Positions 23,244-31,025 of a DNA stretch of 47,301 nt are shown here, piece after piece. The notes below the pieces were generated by a model. It ran no database searches and was not told the DNA's origin. It saw only the letters and a list, made by a program, of their open reading frames with translations. The stretch spans positions 1-47,301 of the forward strand of contig JAIXPM010000004.1 of NCBI GenBank assembly GCA_027486275.1, written 5' to 3'. Position numbers and translations under genes: made by a program. Source of the stretch: Sphingomonadales bacterium (GTDB taxonomy: Bacteria > Pseudomonadota > Alphaproteobacteria > Sphingomonadales > Sphingomonadaceae). Every line of letters begins with the position of its first letter. Position 1 is the first letter of the stretch.

Positions 23244-24737
23244 TCAGAAAAGGCCGCGCTGGCCAGAGGGCCAGTCGCCGGAGTGATCGGGGCGCATCGA
23301 CAGGCGGCGGCCGCTGGCGCCACCGGGCGCGGCCGGCGCGCGAACGGGGTGATAGGCATATTCGGCCGGCGGGAAGTCACCCAGGCGGGACGCGATGCCC
23401 GCCGCCCAGAAGCGATCGGCGTGAACGCTGTCTTCATTGACCAGGCGAACGCCGCCGCCAGCGCTGGCCACTTTCTTGATGGCGCGCAGATCCGCGCGGA
23501 TGATCGGGCACGGCGGCACCCGGATCAGCCCGCGCTCGAAGCGCATCGCCAGGGACAGGCCGAGATCGAGGCGGGTCGGGCCGGTCAGCAGGAAGCCGAC
23601 CACGCGGTCGCCGTGGCGGCCCTGGGCGTCTTCCACCACCTTCTCACCCATCCCGGTCTGATCGATGCCGGCCTGGAGGACGCGGCGGGAGGCGAACAGC
23701 TCGTCGAAATAGGCGTCCTGCTCGGCGAATGTCTTGCCCACTTCTTCGTAGCGATCACGCAGCCACAGCACGTCGCCGACCAGTTCAAAGCCCCAGATGA
23801 TCTGGCCATCGCGCCGGCGGGCGACGTCGCGGCCGATGATATGGAGCCCGCCGGCGTAGAGTTCGGGCCGGCCGGCGTCCTGGTGTTCGCAGGCGGCCAG
23901 ATCCTCCGGCTTGATCAGGCTGCCGCTGCCGGCGGCCGGAATGCAGTCCAGTTCTTCCTCGGCCGCGTCGCCATAGGTGGCGCGGATGTCGGCTTCCCAC
24001 TCGGCCAGCGGCGCGATCTCACGGCCCTTCAGCCGGGCCATCAGGGCGATGCGATCATACAGCCCGTCGGCGATGGCATCGGCGAGCGTGATGGTCAGCA
24101 CCTCGCCCTTCCGGCGGCCGGCGCGGACTTCATCGCAGAGCTGGTTGAACGGGTTGTCCACGCCGTCGTGGGTGCTCACCACCACCACCTGGCCGCCCCA
24201 CATCAGCAGCGCCAGCGCGGCCTTCAGCACTTCGGCCAGGTTCTTGTGGAAGGCGGCTTCATCGATGATCACCAGGCCCTGTTTCCCGCGCAGCGCGCGC
24301 GGGACAGAGGGCAGCGCCACGATCTTGAAGCCGGAGGCGAAGCGGATCCGGAACGCGCCGATGGCGTTCTTCTCGTCGTCCTCGAACATCTCGGTATCGA
24401 TGGCCTCGGCCGCGATCGAGAAGGCCCGCGCCCACATCGCGCAGGCATCGATGAACTCGCGCGCCATTTCCTGGTCATAGCCCATGTACCATGCGTTCAT
24501 GCCGCCAGCCGATCCGTGGGCGGCGGCGCGCAGCACGGCGAAGGCGGCCAGGCCCCAGGTGAGGCCGATACGCCGGCTCTTCTCGATCACCAGCAGCGCG
24601 GTGCCGGCGAACAGGCGGGCATTAGTCTTGCCCTGATAGCGCAGCAGCAGATCGCCAGGTGCCAGCTTGGCGAAGGCGCGCTCGGCGGCGTCGCGTTCGG
24701 CCTCGCGATGGCCGGCCAGGATGCCAGGCGCGCTCAC
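23244..24737 (-). CDS. Terminase large subunit (Mu gp28-like)
   Basis: 497 residues. It powers DNA packaging and cuts the DNA at headful. Walker A-like SRRIGLT is at residues 54-60 (the variant used by Mu-type terminases), and Walker B LVIIDEAAF at about 155-163. The VVVSTHDG coupling motif is near 183. The nuclease half starts near IIGRDVARRRDG, with later aspartates in GIDQTGMGEK and ADRFWA. The GTG at 24737 overlaps the stop of the 52-aa gene (GTGA). Because the phage is transposable, packaging probably starts near the early end and runs through host DNA. Confidence 0.9.
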   Translation of the reverse strand: MSAPGILAGHREAERDAAERAFAKLAPGDLLLRYQGKTNARLFAGTALLVIEKSRRIGLTWGLAAFAVLRAAAHGSAGGMNAWYMGYDQEMAREFIDACAMWARAFSIAAEAIDTEMFEDDEKNAIGAFRIRFASGFKIVALPSVPRALRGKQGLVIIDEAAFHKNLAEVLKAALALLMWGGQVVVVSTHDGVDNPFNQLCDEVRAGRRKGEVLTITLADAIADGLYDRIALMARLKGREIAPLAEWEADIRATYGDAAEEELDCIPAAGSGSLIKPEDLAACEHQDAGRPELYAGGLHIIGRDVARRRDGQIIWGFELVGDVLWLRDRYEEVGKTFAEQDAYFDELFASRRVLQAGIDQTGMGEKVVEDAQGRHGDRVVGFLLTGPTRLDLGLSLAMRFERGLIRVPPCPIIRADLRAIKKVASAGGGVRLVNEDSVHADRFWAAGIASRLGDFPPAEYAYHPVRAPAAPGGASGRRLSMRPDHSGDWPSGQRGLF

Positions 24738-24892
24738 TTGGCGGGCACCACCCGCACCAGCGTGCCGCGCCGGGCTTCCATCCGGCTGGCGATCATCTCG
24801 GCTTCCGGCTTGGTCGCGAACGGCCCGGCTGCCTTCAGCCAGACAATTTCACCCAGCCCGCTCTTCGCCTGCTGTTCGACGTTCCAGGCCAT
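24734..24892 (-). CDS. Small 52-aa protein between the terminase genes
   Basis: Translated as MAWNVEQQAKSGLGEIVWLK, then AAGPFATKPEAEMIASRMEA and RRGTLVRVVPAK. The start overlaps the DUF3486 stop (TGATG) and the stop overlaps the terminase GTG (GTGA), so it is coupled on both sides, good evidence that it is real despite its size. The pattern of aromatic strand, 'F.tk..Ae..a...ear.G' helix and final strand looks like a small SPOR-like or ribbon fold. Function unknown. Confidence 0.7.
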   Translation of the reverse strand: MAWNVEQQAKSGLGEIVWLKAAGPFATKPEAEMIASRMEARRGTLVRVVPAK

Positions 24893-25452
24893 CAGCCTTC
24901 ACCCAGAACGGCGAAGCGGATGGCGTCCACCGCCTCCTTTGTCAGCCCGCCGCCGCCCTTCTTGGCGGTCTCTTCGACCTTGCCCATGAACTCCTTTTTC
25001 ACCTCTTCGCGGTCCTTCCGGCGGCGATCGGCGTCGGTCTTCCGGGCGCTGGCCAGCTGGCCCAGGGCGCGCGCCAGGAACATGGTGTTTTCCGGATCGA
25101 GCGTCACCATCTCGCCGGCGTTAGTGGCGGTGAGCAGCCGCAGCACCATCGAGTGCATCAGCTCCAGGTTCAGCTGCTCCATCTTGGCGTCGTCGCCAAC
25201 AGGTGCGTTTTCCACCAGCGCCTTGGCCATCTCGCGGCTGTGGCGCAGCTCGGCGCCGATCTCCTCGATCGACTTGGTATGGCGCTGCAGGGCCGACCAG
25301 CTCACCTGCTGGCCCAGATCATTCAGTTTCTTGCGGATCTCCTCGATCGTCCAACCGTGCTCAAGGCGCAGGTCTGCGATCAGCCGCTTGATCTCGGGAT
25401 CCAGCTTGTCGATCGTCGACGGGCGGTGTGGCGCGCGGCGCTTGAAAGCCAT
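24892..25452 (-). CDS. DUF3486 protein (Mu gp27-like, small terminase position)
   Basis: 186 residues. The N-terminal part KRRAPHRPSTIDKLDPEIKRLIADLRLEHGWTIEEIRKKLNDLGQQVSWSALQRHTKSIEE is an HTH/recognition region matching DUF3486 ('gr.S.id.LP.evr..l......g.t..ei...L...g..vS.sal.R'). The middle is coiled coil and the C-terminus basic (EEVKKEFMGKVEETAKKGGGG). It recognises phage DNA for packaging by analogy with small terminase. The ATG at 25452 overlaps the upstream stop; a GTG one codon earlier is an alternative start. Confidence 0.85.
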   Translation of the reverse strand: MAFKRRAPHRPSTIDKLDPEIKRLIADLRLEHGWTIEEIRKKLNDLGQQVSWSALQRHTKSIEEIGAELRHSREMAKALVENAPVGDDAKMEQLNLELMHSMVLRLLTATNAGEMVTLDPENTMFLARALGQLASARKTDADRRRKDREEVKKEFMGKVEETAKKGGGGLTKEAVDAIRFAVLGEG

Positions 25453-25754
25453 CACAGCGCCTTCGGGGTGGGGCGCTGGACGCCGGGCACGGTGGCGCGG
25501 CCGCTGGCGACGTCGCTGCCGCGCTCAGTAAGGGTGGCCACCACCAGACCGCCAGGCAGCTCGTCAGCCGTCACCAGGCCCTGTTCGGCCAGCCAGGCGA
25601 TCTCGCCGCGGATCTGATCACGGCTGGCGGCAAGGCCGAGCGCGCCGACCGCGTCGACCAGGATCGAGCTGTTCAGGGCATAGCCCGGCGCTTCCACCAG
25701 CAGGCGCAGGATGGCGAGGCGGACGTGGCGGGCAAAATGGGCGGTGTAGTTCAT
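25452..25754 (-). CDS. Winged-helix phage protein (Mu gp26-position)
   Basis: 100 residues: NYTAHFARHVRLAILRLLVEAPGYALNSSILVDAVGALGLAASRDQIRGEIAWLAEQGLVTADELPGGLVVATLTERGSDVASGRATVPGVQRP. It has the winged-helix layout with a final 'v..LT.rG.dva.G...v.GV.RP' tail, the hallmark of the VpaChn25_0724-like phage family found in Mu-type prophages between DUF2730 and DUF3486. It probably binds DNA and could assist packaging initiation or regulate late genes. The start is 7 bp from the DUF2730 stop. Confidence 0.8.
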   Translation of the reverse strand: MNYTAHFARHVRLAILRLLVEAPGYALNSSILVDAVGALGLAASRDQIRGEIAWLAEQGLVTADELPGGLVVATLTERGSDVASGRATVPGVQRPTPKAL

Positions 25755-25761
25755 GGCGGCC

Positions 25762-26103
25762 TCAATCGGTGGTCTGGTTGATCAGGAAATTCTCGATCCT
25801 GGACACGCCCGCGGCGGCCGCGCTAGCGTCTCCGCGCACCCCGTCCAGCTCGGCCTTCAGCGCACCGATGGTGCCCTTCAGCTCGGCAAAGTCTGCCTTG
25901 GTGGCGAGGTTCTCGAGCCGGGTTTCGAGCTTGATCAGCCGGTCATTGTGCCCGCTCAGCTTGGCGGCCATCTCCTTGCCGGCATCGGTCTGCCGCCAAT
26001 CGCCGAGGCGCCTGAAGGTCAACCAGGCGATGAGCAGCGCAAAGCCGGAAATCAGCAACGCCACCGCCGCTGGGTTAACACTGAAGGTCATCACGCTGTT
26101 CAC
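25762..26103 (-). CDS. DUF2730 membrane-anchored phage protein (Mu gp25-like)
   Basis: 113 residues from a GTG at 26103, which overlaps the TraR-like stop (GTGA); an ATG four codons later is an alternative. One N-terminal membrane span (AAVALLISGFALLIAWLTF) is followed by a coiled coil (HNDRLIKLETRLENLATKADFAELKGTIGALKAELDGV). This is the DUF2730 arrangement in Mu and relatives, located just before the packaging genes. Exact role unknown. Confidence 0.8.
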   Translation of the reverse strand: MNSVMTFSVNPAAVALLISGFALLIAWLTFRRLGDWRQTDAGKEMAAKLSGHNDRLIKLETRLENLATKADFAELKGTIGALKAELDGVRGDASAAAAGVSRIENFLINQTTD

Positions 26104-26327
26104 AGGTCCTTCTCCTGGCGACGTTGGCCGTCGCGCTTTTCCACCCGGCTCTGGCAATCGATGCAGCGGCGCGCCGAGGGCAGCGCGGCGCGGCGGCTTG
26201 GTTCGATCTCGTCACCGCAGCCGATGCATTCGGCGGTGCCCGGTTCGGCCAGGGCATCGGCGGCGCGCGCGATCGCGGCGTCGCGGGTGCGCTCGATGAC
26301 CAGGGTGGCCTCGTCCACGATATCCAT
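26100..26327 (-). CDS. TraR/DksA-type zinc finger protein
   Basis: 75 residues: MDIVDEATLVIERTRDAAIA, then TAECIGCGDEIEPSRRAALPSARRCIDCQSRVEK. The C-x2-C ... C-x2-C ribbon with 'CIDCQ' and an N-terminal helical hairpin is the TraR short-DksA family, which binds the RNA polymerase secondary channel and changes promoter choice, as ppGpp/DksA do. It is carried between spanins and packaging genes, a position common in B3-like phages. Start chosen at 26327 because family members start near 'D..D.A'. A longer frame start at 26390 would overlap the o-spanin gene. Confidence 0.85.
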   Translation of the reverse strand: MDIVDEATLVIERTRDAAIARAADALAEPGTAECIGCGDEIEPSRRAALPSARRCIDCQSRVEKRDGQRRQEKDL

Positions 26328-26335
26328 CGCTGCGA

Positions 26336-26674
26336 TCACCGGCCGCTGGCCATCGGGCAGCCCGCCCGCGCGTCGACCAGGCGCTGCCACAGATCGGCGG
26401 CGGCGCGGGCGATGGCGCCCACCCAGCCAAGCGTGGCCGCGTCGCCTTCCAGCACGCCGCCAGGCGGGCGCGCCGGCAGTTGCCCGATATCTTCGGACAG
26501 CTCGGCCGGGCAGACGCGCTCGACCTGGACGCGGGTTTCCACCACCGGATCGCGATCAGTCGGCAACGGCTTACTGCCCGGTGAGCTGACGCAGGCAGGC
26601 GTCATCACAACGCACGCGATCAGCACCAGCAGCATCACGAGTGACAGGCGCGCGGGCGAGGGCGAAACGGGCAT
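26336..26674 (-). CDS. Outer-membrane spanin, Rz1-like lipoprotein
   Basis: 112 residues. The N-terminus ARLSLVMLLVLIACVVMTPAC carries a lipoprotein signal with the putative lipobox cysteine at the end (TPAC-VSSP). It then has a short proline/charged linker (SSPGSKPLPTDRDP, later LPARPPGGV). The coding sequence overlaps the 3' end of the i-spanin gene in another frame (26571..26674), the classic Rz/Rz1 overlap. With Rz it fuses inner and outer membranes in the last step of lysis. A second cysteine (ERVCPAEL) is present. Confidence 0.75.
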   Translation of the reverse strand: MPVSPSPARLSLVMLLVLIACVVMTPACVSSPGSKPLPTDRDPVVETRVQVERVCPAELSEDIGQLPARPPGGVLEGDAATLGWVGAIARAAADLWQRLVDARAGCPMASGR

Positions 26675-27089
26675 CGGCTTCCTTTCGGGCGGTGGTGGTG
26701 GCGCGGGCGGTGGCGCGGGCGATGGCGGCGGCCTGGCCGGCCTTCAGATCGGCCAGCGCAGCGGTGAGGGAATCGGCCGAAGCCTCGGCGGCGGTCGCCT
26801 GAGCATCCCGGCGCTTCACGGCTTCGGAACAGGCGGCGCGCACGCGATAGGTGTCGCCCGCCTTCAGGCCGGCATCACAGAGCTGATAGCGCCGGGCGCG
26901 GGTGACCGCGTCGGTGAGCTTCTGCGGGCAAACCAGGGCGGGCTCGCCGCCGGCGGTGACGCTGGCCTCGCAGGCCTTGAAGTCGCGCTCGACGCCCTCC
27001 AGCCGGCCCTTCTCCCGCAGCTGCAGGCCGAGCCAGGCGGCGATGGCGAGGCCGGCCACCAGGCCGCCGAGTTTCAGATAACCGATCAT
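26571..27089 (-). CDS. Inner-membrane spanin, Rz-like
   Basis: 172 residues. An N-terminal membrane anchor (GYLKLGGLVAGLAIAAWLGLQL) is followed by an alanine-rich coiled coil (SEAVKRRDAQATAAEASADSL, LKAGQAAAIARATARATTTARKEADARF) and a C-terminal domain with paired cysteines. This is the i-spanin layout. It overlaps the Rz1-like gene by 104 bp. Unusually, it is separated from the endolysin and holin genes by three virion-type genes (27086..30786). Its start overlaps the stop of the beta-helix gene by 4 bp. Confidence 0.75.
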   Translation of the reverse strand: MIGYLKLGGLVAGLAIAAWLGLQLREKGRLEGVERDFKACEASVTAGGEPALVCPQKLTDAVTRARRYQLCDAGLKAGDTYRVRAACSEAVKRRDAQATAAEASADSLTAALADLKAGQAAAIARATARATTTARKEADARFALARAPVTRDAAGADRVRCDDACLRQLTGQ

Positions 27090-28063
27090 GCCGCCACCAG
27101 CGTCTGCGTCTTGTAGCGGCGATCATCAAACCGGCTGCCGACGCCTTCGCCGATGGCCAGGTCCGGCGTGCCGTTCCACCAGATGCGCGGCGGCGGGTTA
27201 ACGGTGCCCGGCCACATGATGTTGTCGCGCACGGTGTTGCTGGGATGGTCGAAGCCTTTCAGCTTGCCAGGGTTGGCGCCGAAGAGTGCGCCGGGATGGC
27301 TGGCCAGGACGTTGTGAGTGGCGGTGCAGTTCATGGCCGCGCCCACCGTGATGGTGTGCGAGAAGGCCACCCAGCACAGATTGCCGTGGAAAAAAAGGAA
27401 CTCGCCGGCGCCGGTTTTGGGATCGCTTGCAAGAATGGCCTGCATCATGCCGACCAGGCGGTTGTTGATGACATAGATATTGGAGCAGATCGGCCGGCCT
27501 TTGTGGCTGAAAATCTGGATGCCGTCGGGATGATGGCTGCCCACCCGCACATGCCACTCGCAATCATTTTCCGAGACGATGCCGCGGTGGCTGTTCACGA
27601 TGTTCAGCCCATCGGAGATCATTCGGCGAAAGGCGTTTCTCGTGGCCAGGAAGTCCTCGCATTGCTGCAGCGACAGCCCGGTGCGGTGACCGAAGAACAG
27701 ATTGTCGCGCGCCGTGACGCGCTTGCCGCCGCTGATCTTTAAGCCGGCGCGGTCGCCGCCAGGGCCGGCGTGGAACAGCGCGCCCGAGACGCTGAAATCC
27801 TCCACGTTGCTCGCCTCGATCGCGCTGCGGGCAGCGGTGTCCTTCTCCGCCGTGCCCCACGTGCCGGCCTTCATGTTGAGCCCGCGCACCGTCCCCACCG
27901 CCGCCCCCTCGATGAACAGCGCGCCGGTCGCATCGAGCGTCACGCCGCCGAAGTCCATTTTCACCATGCGCAGCTGGTCAGGGACGACAACCGGCCCGGT
28001 GGCGACGACATCGCCTGGCTTTGCGGCTTTCAGGCGGGCGAGTATCTCGGAGGCCGGTGTCAT
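27086..28063 (-). CDS. Right-handed beta-helix protein, possible tailspike
   Basis: 325 residues with regular short strands and Asn/His turn positions: VTLDATGALFIEGAAVGTVRGLNMKAG, SAIEASNVEDFSVSGALFHAG, KRVTARDNLFFGHRTGLSLQQCEDFLATRNAFRRM, SDGLNIVNSHRGIVSENDCEWH, DGIQIFSH, NIYVINNRLVG, NCTATHNVLASHPG. This is the pectate-lyase-like parallel beta-helix fold used by many tailspike depolymerases. Polysaccharide binding or cleavage is inferred; no catalytic set can be assigned from sequence alone. It lies with the 795-aa fibre gene between holin and spanin genes, a noncanonical place. Confidence 0.7.
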   Translation of the reverse strand: MTPASEILARLKAAKPGDVVATGPVVVPDQLRMVKMDFGGVTLDATGALFIEGAAVGTVRGLNMKAGTWGTAEKDTAARSAIEASNVEDFSVSGALFHAGPGGDRAGLKISGGKRVTARDNLFFGHRTGLSLQQCEDFLATRNAFRRMISDGLNIVNSHRGIVSENDCEWHVRVGSHHPDGIQIFSHKGRPICSNIYVINNRLVGMMQAILASDPKTGAGEFLFFHGNLCWVAFSHTITVGAAMNCTATHNVLASHPGALFGANPGKLKGFDHPSNTVRDNIMWPGTVNPPPRIWWNGTPDLAIGEGVGSRFDDRRYKTQTLVAA

Positions 28064-28078
28064 GGTCGACTCCTTTGG

Positions 28079-30466
28079 TTATGTGCAGACGATGTAATCG
28101 TCGCCCAGTGCGCCAGCGACGTTGATGTATGGCTTCATCGGCGCCACTTCCGCGTCTGCATATGAGCAGCAGATCATCGAGGCGCGCTTTTCCGGGTTGA
28201 GATAGACCGCGTTGGTGGTGGCGCTGGTGCCGCCGCCGACGTGCAGGTCCTTGCCGGTCGCGGTGCGGCAGTAAGGATAGGTGCCGTGAGCGGCCATGAC
28301 CAAGGTGCCAACAGGGGGTTTGCTGGCGAAGCCGAAGCGAACTTCGGTGGCGCTGATCTTCACGGCGCTGGTTGGCTGATAATAGGTGGTGAAGCCGGCC
28401 GTGGTGGGGCCGGTGCCGAAGTCGTGGCCGCAGCGGAAATCGCCTAAGTAGCCGGTGTTTCGCACTTCCAAAGTGCCGCCGTTCGGGTTGTACGTGATGA
28501 TAATGTCGTCGCCGTCGAAGCGGGCGCTGACCATGCTCGGCCCGTTGCGATCGTCGGTGGTCAGGCCGTCATAAAAGTTTTCGCTGTGCGCAACGGCCGC
28601 CGACAATCGGCCATAGCCAACTTGCTCCTGCGGGTCAGATCCGAGCAAGCCAGTGAGCGCCGGCAGAAGGATGCTCTGCGACAGGTGGTATTTGTCAGTG
28701 ACGTTTTGCTGGTCGGTCGTAAGTGCGCGCTCACACAGGAAATTATAAGGCCCGAGCTTGTATTTCGTCGGGTTGTTGGCGCAGAGCTGCGCCTGCATCC
28801 GGCGAAATGCCTGGGTGTCGGCATCCGTCTTGTAGAAAACGAAGGGCACCGGGACGGTCAAAACCTCGACCGAATAGCCAAGCAACAAGTCGATCTCGGC
28901 CACCTCGATCCCAAGCTGGTTTGGATAGTCGGCGATCGCTTCAGCCGCGTTGGCATATCCACCGTTGGCCGGCAGATCCAATTCATAGGCGCCGCCGATG
29001 TGAACGAAGCGCCCGATCGCATAGCAGGCGTCGGCGATCCCGATGTTGCGGGCATATTTGTAGGCGCTGTTGGCGTTGCGCTCGATCTGCAGGGTGGCGC
29101 CCAGCCCGGCTTGGATTTGGGCCACCGGCAGGCCGCCATTGCGCGACTGGCGATAGGCAAAATACTGGTTGCACGCGCTGGTGCCGGTTTCTGTTGAGCT
29201 TCGCACCTGGCGCCAGCGGAAAAAGTTGCCGCTCGTCGTTTCGGTCTGGCCGACGGTCAAGGCATCGCCGCGCCAGCAATTCACTGGCGCCGCCGCAGGC
29301 GCAATCAGCGCGCGACCGGCGAGGACGGCCGCATAATTCTGCGTGGCCAGCGATTGCGAACTCCACAGCGACACATAGCCGGGGAACAGATACGGGGTGC
29401 GCCCGATGCTTGTCCCGCTCGAGAGATCGGTGCGGCGGATCTCTGCATAGAAGGCGGTGCTGGGCGGGCTGGCAAGGCTTGGCAACAGGAGGCTGGCGTT
29501 GTTCTCGTCTGCGTCGAATTCCGGCACGGTCAGGCCCACGCGCATATCCGACACTGGCTGTTCATTGTGGCCGCTGATGACCGCGCGGGTGGCGACATCG
29601 ACATAGGCGTAGTTCAGGCTGCCGACGGCCGGCACGTCCCGAGTGAACAGCGCGGTCAATCTTGGCCGCACCGCGCCCGTCACCCGGTCGCGCTGCACCA
29701 CGCGGCCTTGGCAGATTACCGCCAGCATGCGCTCGGCGTCAGGGTCGCCCGCGATGAACATATCAATCCGGGCGGTGCTGGCGGCGCGGATGCCGATGTT
29801 GTTGGTGATCGGCGTTGTCGTTTGGTTCACCACCGTCCAGGCGCTCATGCGCCGGCCGTTGTGGACAGAGCAAGCCTCCACTGTCGCCGTGCCGATGCCG
29901 CGATAGCGCACCCCGAGGGTGTCGCCGGCGCGGTGCTGACAGTTGGAGGTGGTAACGATGGTGGTGTTGGTGTTGGCCTGGTTGTGGTGGATCAGGTCGA
30001 GGCTGGTGATTAAGCCAGTGATGTTTGCAAACCGCGCCGTCATCCAGCTGGCGACGTTGGTGCCGATGGTGATGTGATCGGCCAGGACGGTGGTGTTGGC
30101 GGCGTTGCCGCCGCTCTGCAGATTGTCGATCGTGCGAAGCGTCCACAGCTTCCCGTTGCTGGGCACCTTGGTGACATAACCAAAAGCCTGCTGCGGGCTG
30201 CCGGTGTTGGTGCTGGTCAGGATGCCCGATGCGACGATGAACGATTCCGCGGCGCCGGCCGTGTAGCGCGCCTGCAGCCAGCTTTGCGCGCCGCCCTCGG
30301 TTGTTCGGCCGTTGAGGCCACCGGTGGCCGGCGTGGTGAACGTGTCCAGCCAGGGGCCCGGCAGCAGCAAGGGCTCCGGCGGCGGCGCAAGACCGCCAGT
30401 CGCGCGCCCAAAGAAGGCGCTCGGGAAGGCTCCGCCCAGGCCGGGATAGGAGAAGCGCTGGGTCAC
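28079..30466 (-). CDS. Large tail fibre / receptor-binding-type protein, 795 aa
   Basis: Beta-rich and Asn/Thr/Gly-rich. The N-terminal half resembles a jelly-roll carbohydrate-binding or concanavalin-like domain (DTFTTPATGGLNGRTTEGG...). The second half (from about residue 340) has an alpha/beta part with a D-x-x-H pair (DKYH, residues 591-594) in the context LTTDQQNVTDKYHLSQ, the position of the catalytic Asp/His dyad in SGNH esterases. Cell-surface glycan deacetylation is possible but unproven. The C-terminal 150 residues are beta-sandwich-like. Overlaps the small gene upstream by 4 bp. I cannot name a close relative. Confidence 0.6.
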   Translation of the reverse strand: MTQRFSYPGLGGAFPSAFFGRATGGLAPPPEPLLLPGPWLDTFTTPATGGLNGRTTEGGAQSWLQARYTAGAAESFIVASGILTSTNTGSPQQAFGYVTKVPSNGKLWTLRTIDNLQSGGNAANTTVLADHITIGTNVASWMTARFANITGLITSLDLIHHNQANTNTTIVTTSNCQHRAGDTLGVRYRGIGTATVEACSVHNGRRMSAWTVVNQTTTPITNNIGIRAASTARIDMFIAGDPDAERMLAVICQGRVVQRDRVTGAVRPRLTALFTRDVPAVGSLNYAYVDVATRAVISGHNEQPVSDMRVGLTVPEFDADENNASLLLPSLASPPSTAFYAEIRRTDLSSGTSIGRTPYLFPGYVSLWSSQSLATQNYAAVLAGRALIAPAAAPVNCWRGDALTVGQTETTSGNFFRWRQVRSSTETGTSACNQYFAYRQSRNGGLPVAQIQAGLGATLQIERNANSAYKYARNIGIADACYAIGRFVHIGGAYELDLPANGGYANAAEAIADYPNQLGIEVAEIDLLLGYSVEVLTVPVPFVFYKTDADTQAFRRMQAQLCANNPTKYKLGPYNFLCERALTTDQQNVTDKYHLSQSILLPALTGLLGSDPQEQVGYGRLSAAVAHSENFYDGLTTDDRNGPSMVSARFDGDDIIITYNPNGGTLEVRNTGYLGDFRCGHDFGTGPTTAGFTTYYQPTSAVKISATEVRFGFASKPPVGTLVMAAHGTYPYCRTATGKDLHVGGGTSATTNAVYLNPEKRASMICCSYADAEVAPMKPYINVAGALGDDYIVCT

Positions 30467-30786
30467 TGGCTGAAGCGGATGTTAAAGCTGCCGCTGGTGG
30501 CCACGGCACGGCGGGCGCGCCACAGCACGCCGGCTTCGCGGCCGAAGATCGATTCACTGGCCGGGCCGGTGAAGCTGACGGCCTGGCCGAGGTTGGTCAG
30601 CGGGATGGCCGTCGTGCCGCCATCAAAGCTGCGCTCGATCACCACCGAGCCAACGCCGGCGCCCCACATCGAGAAGTTGAACGTGCCCTCGGCCCGGAAC
30701 CAGTCCGAGACGTCATTCACCGCGGTCAGCACATGCTCTTCGACGACGTTGGCCAAGTCCTGGCCGGTCGGGGTCAATTTGCCCAT
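30463..30786 (-). CDS. Small virion-type beta-sandwich protein, 107 aa
   Basis: MGKLTPTGQDLANVVEEHVL, then EGTFNFSMWGAGVGSVVIERSFDGGTTAIPL and GVLWRARRAVATSGSFNIRFSQ. The pattern 'fn.slwG...GtV.leRSFDgG.tw.pl ... e.gvlyR......tSG....R.SQ' recurs in small phage proteins that accompany tail fibre genes. Probably a fibre-attachment or tip protein. Its start overlaps the holin stop (TGATG) and its stop overlaps the 795-aa fibre start, so all three are coupled. Confidence 0.65.
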   Translation of the reverse strand: MGKLTPTGQDLANVVEEHVLTAVNDVSDWFRAEGTFNFSMWGAGVGSVVIERSFDGGTTAIPLTNLGQAVSFTGPASESIFGREAGVLWRARRAVATSGSFNIRFSQ

Positions 30787-31025
30787 CAGGCAATTCCTTT
30801 CGCGCGTTCGTAGGATCGGGTGATGAAGAGGACGCCGGCCATGGCGGCCAGCGCGGTCCAATCGGTGGCTTCCACCGCCTGGCCGCGTGCCAGCTGCACC
30901 AGCGGCACGATCACGGCGCGGGCCAGCAGCAGCCCGATCATCCAGCCGCAGAACGGCCGCCAGGCGCGGATGAAGAAGGCCCAGATTGAAGTGGGCGGAT
31001 TGGCGGGGCCGCTGTTTTCCGGCAT
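30786..31025 (-). CDS. Holin (three-membrane-span type)
   Basis: 79 residues: PPTSIWAFFIRAWRPFCGWMIGLLLARAVIVPLVQLARGQ..., then DWTALAAMAGVLFITRSYERAKGIA. 'RPfcGWm.g....' and the final 'a.lagvlf.tRsyEr.kG' match the 3TM holin family found after GH108 endolysins in alphaproteobacterial phages and gene transfer agents. It forms membrane holes that time lysis and let the endolysin out. The start overlaps the endolysin stop (TGATG). Confidence 0.8.
   Translation of the reverse strand: MPENSGPANPPTSIWAFFIRAWRPFCGWMIGLLLARAVIVPLVQLARGQAVEATDWTALAAMAGVLFITRSYERAKGIA

Noticed and set aside
26328..26390. Longer start of the TraR-like protein
   Set aside because: The extra residues overlap the o-spanin gene and lack family conservation.
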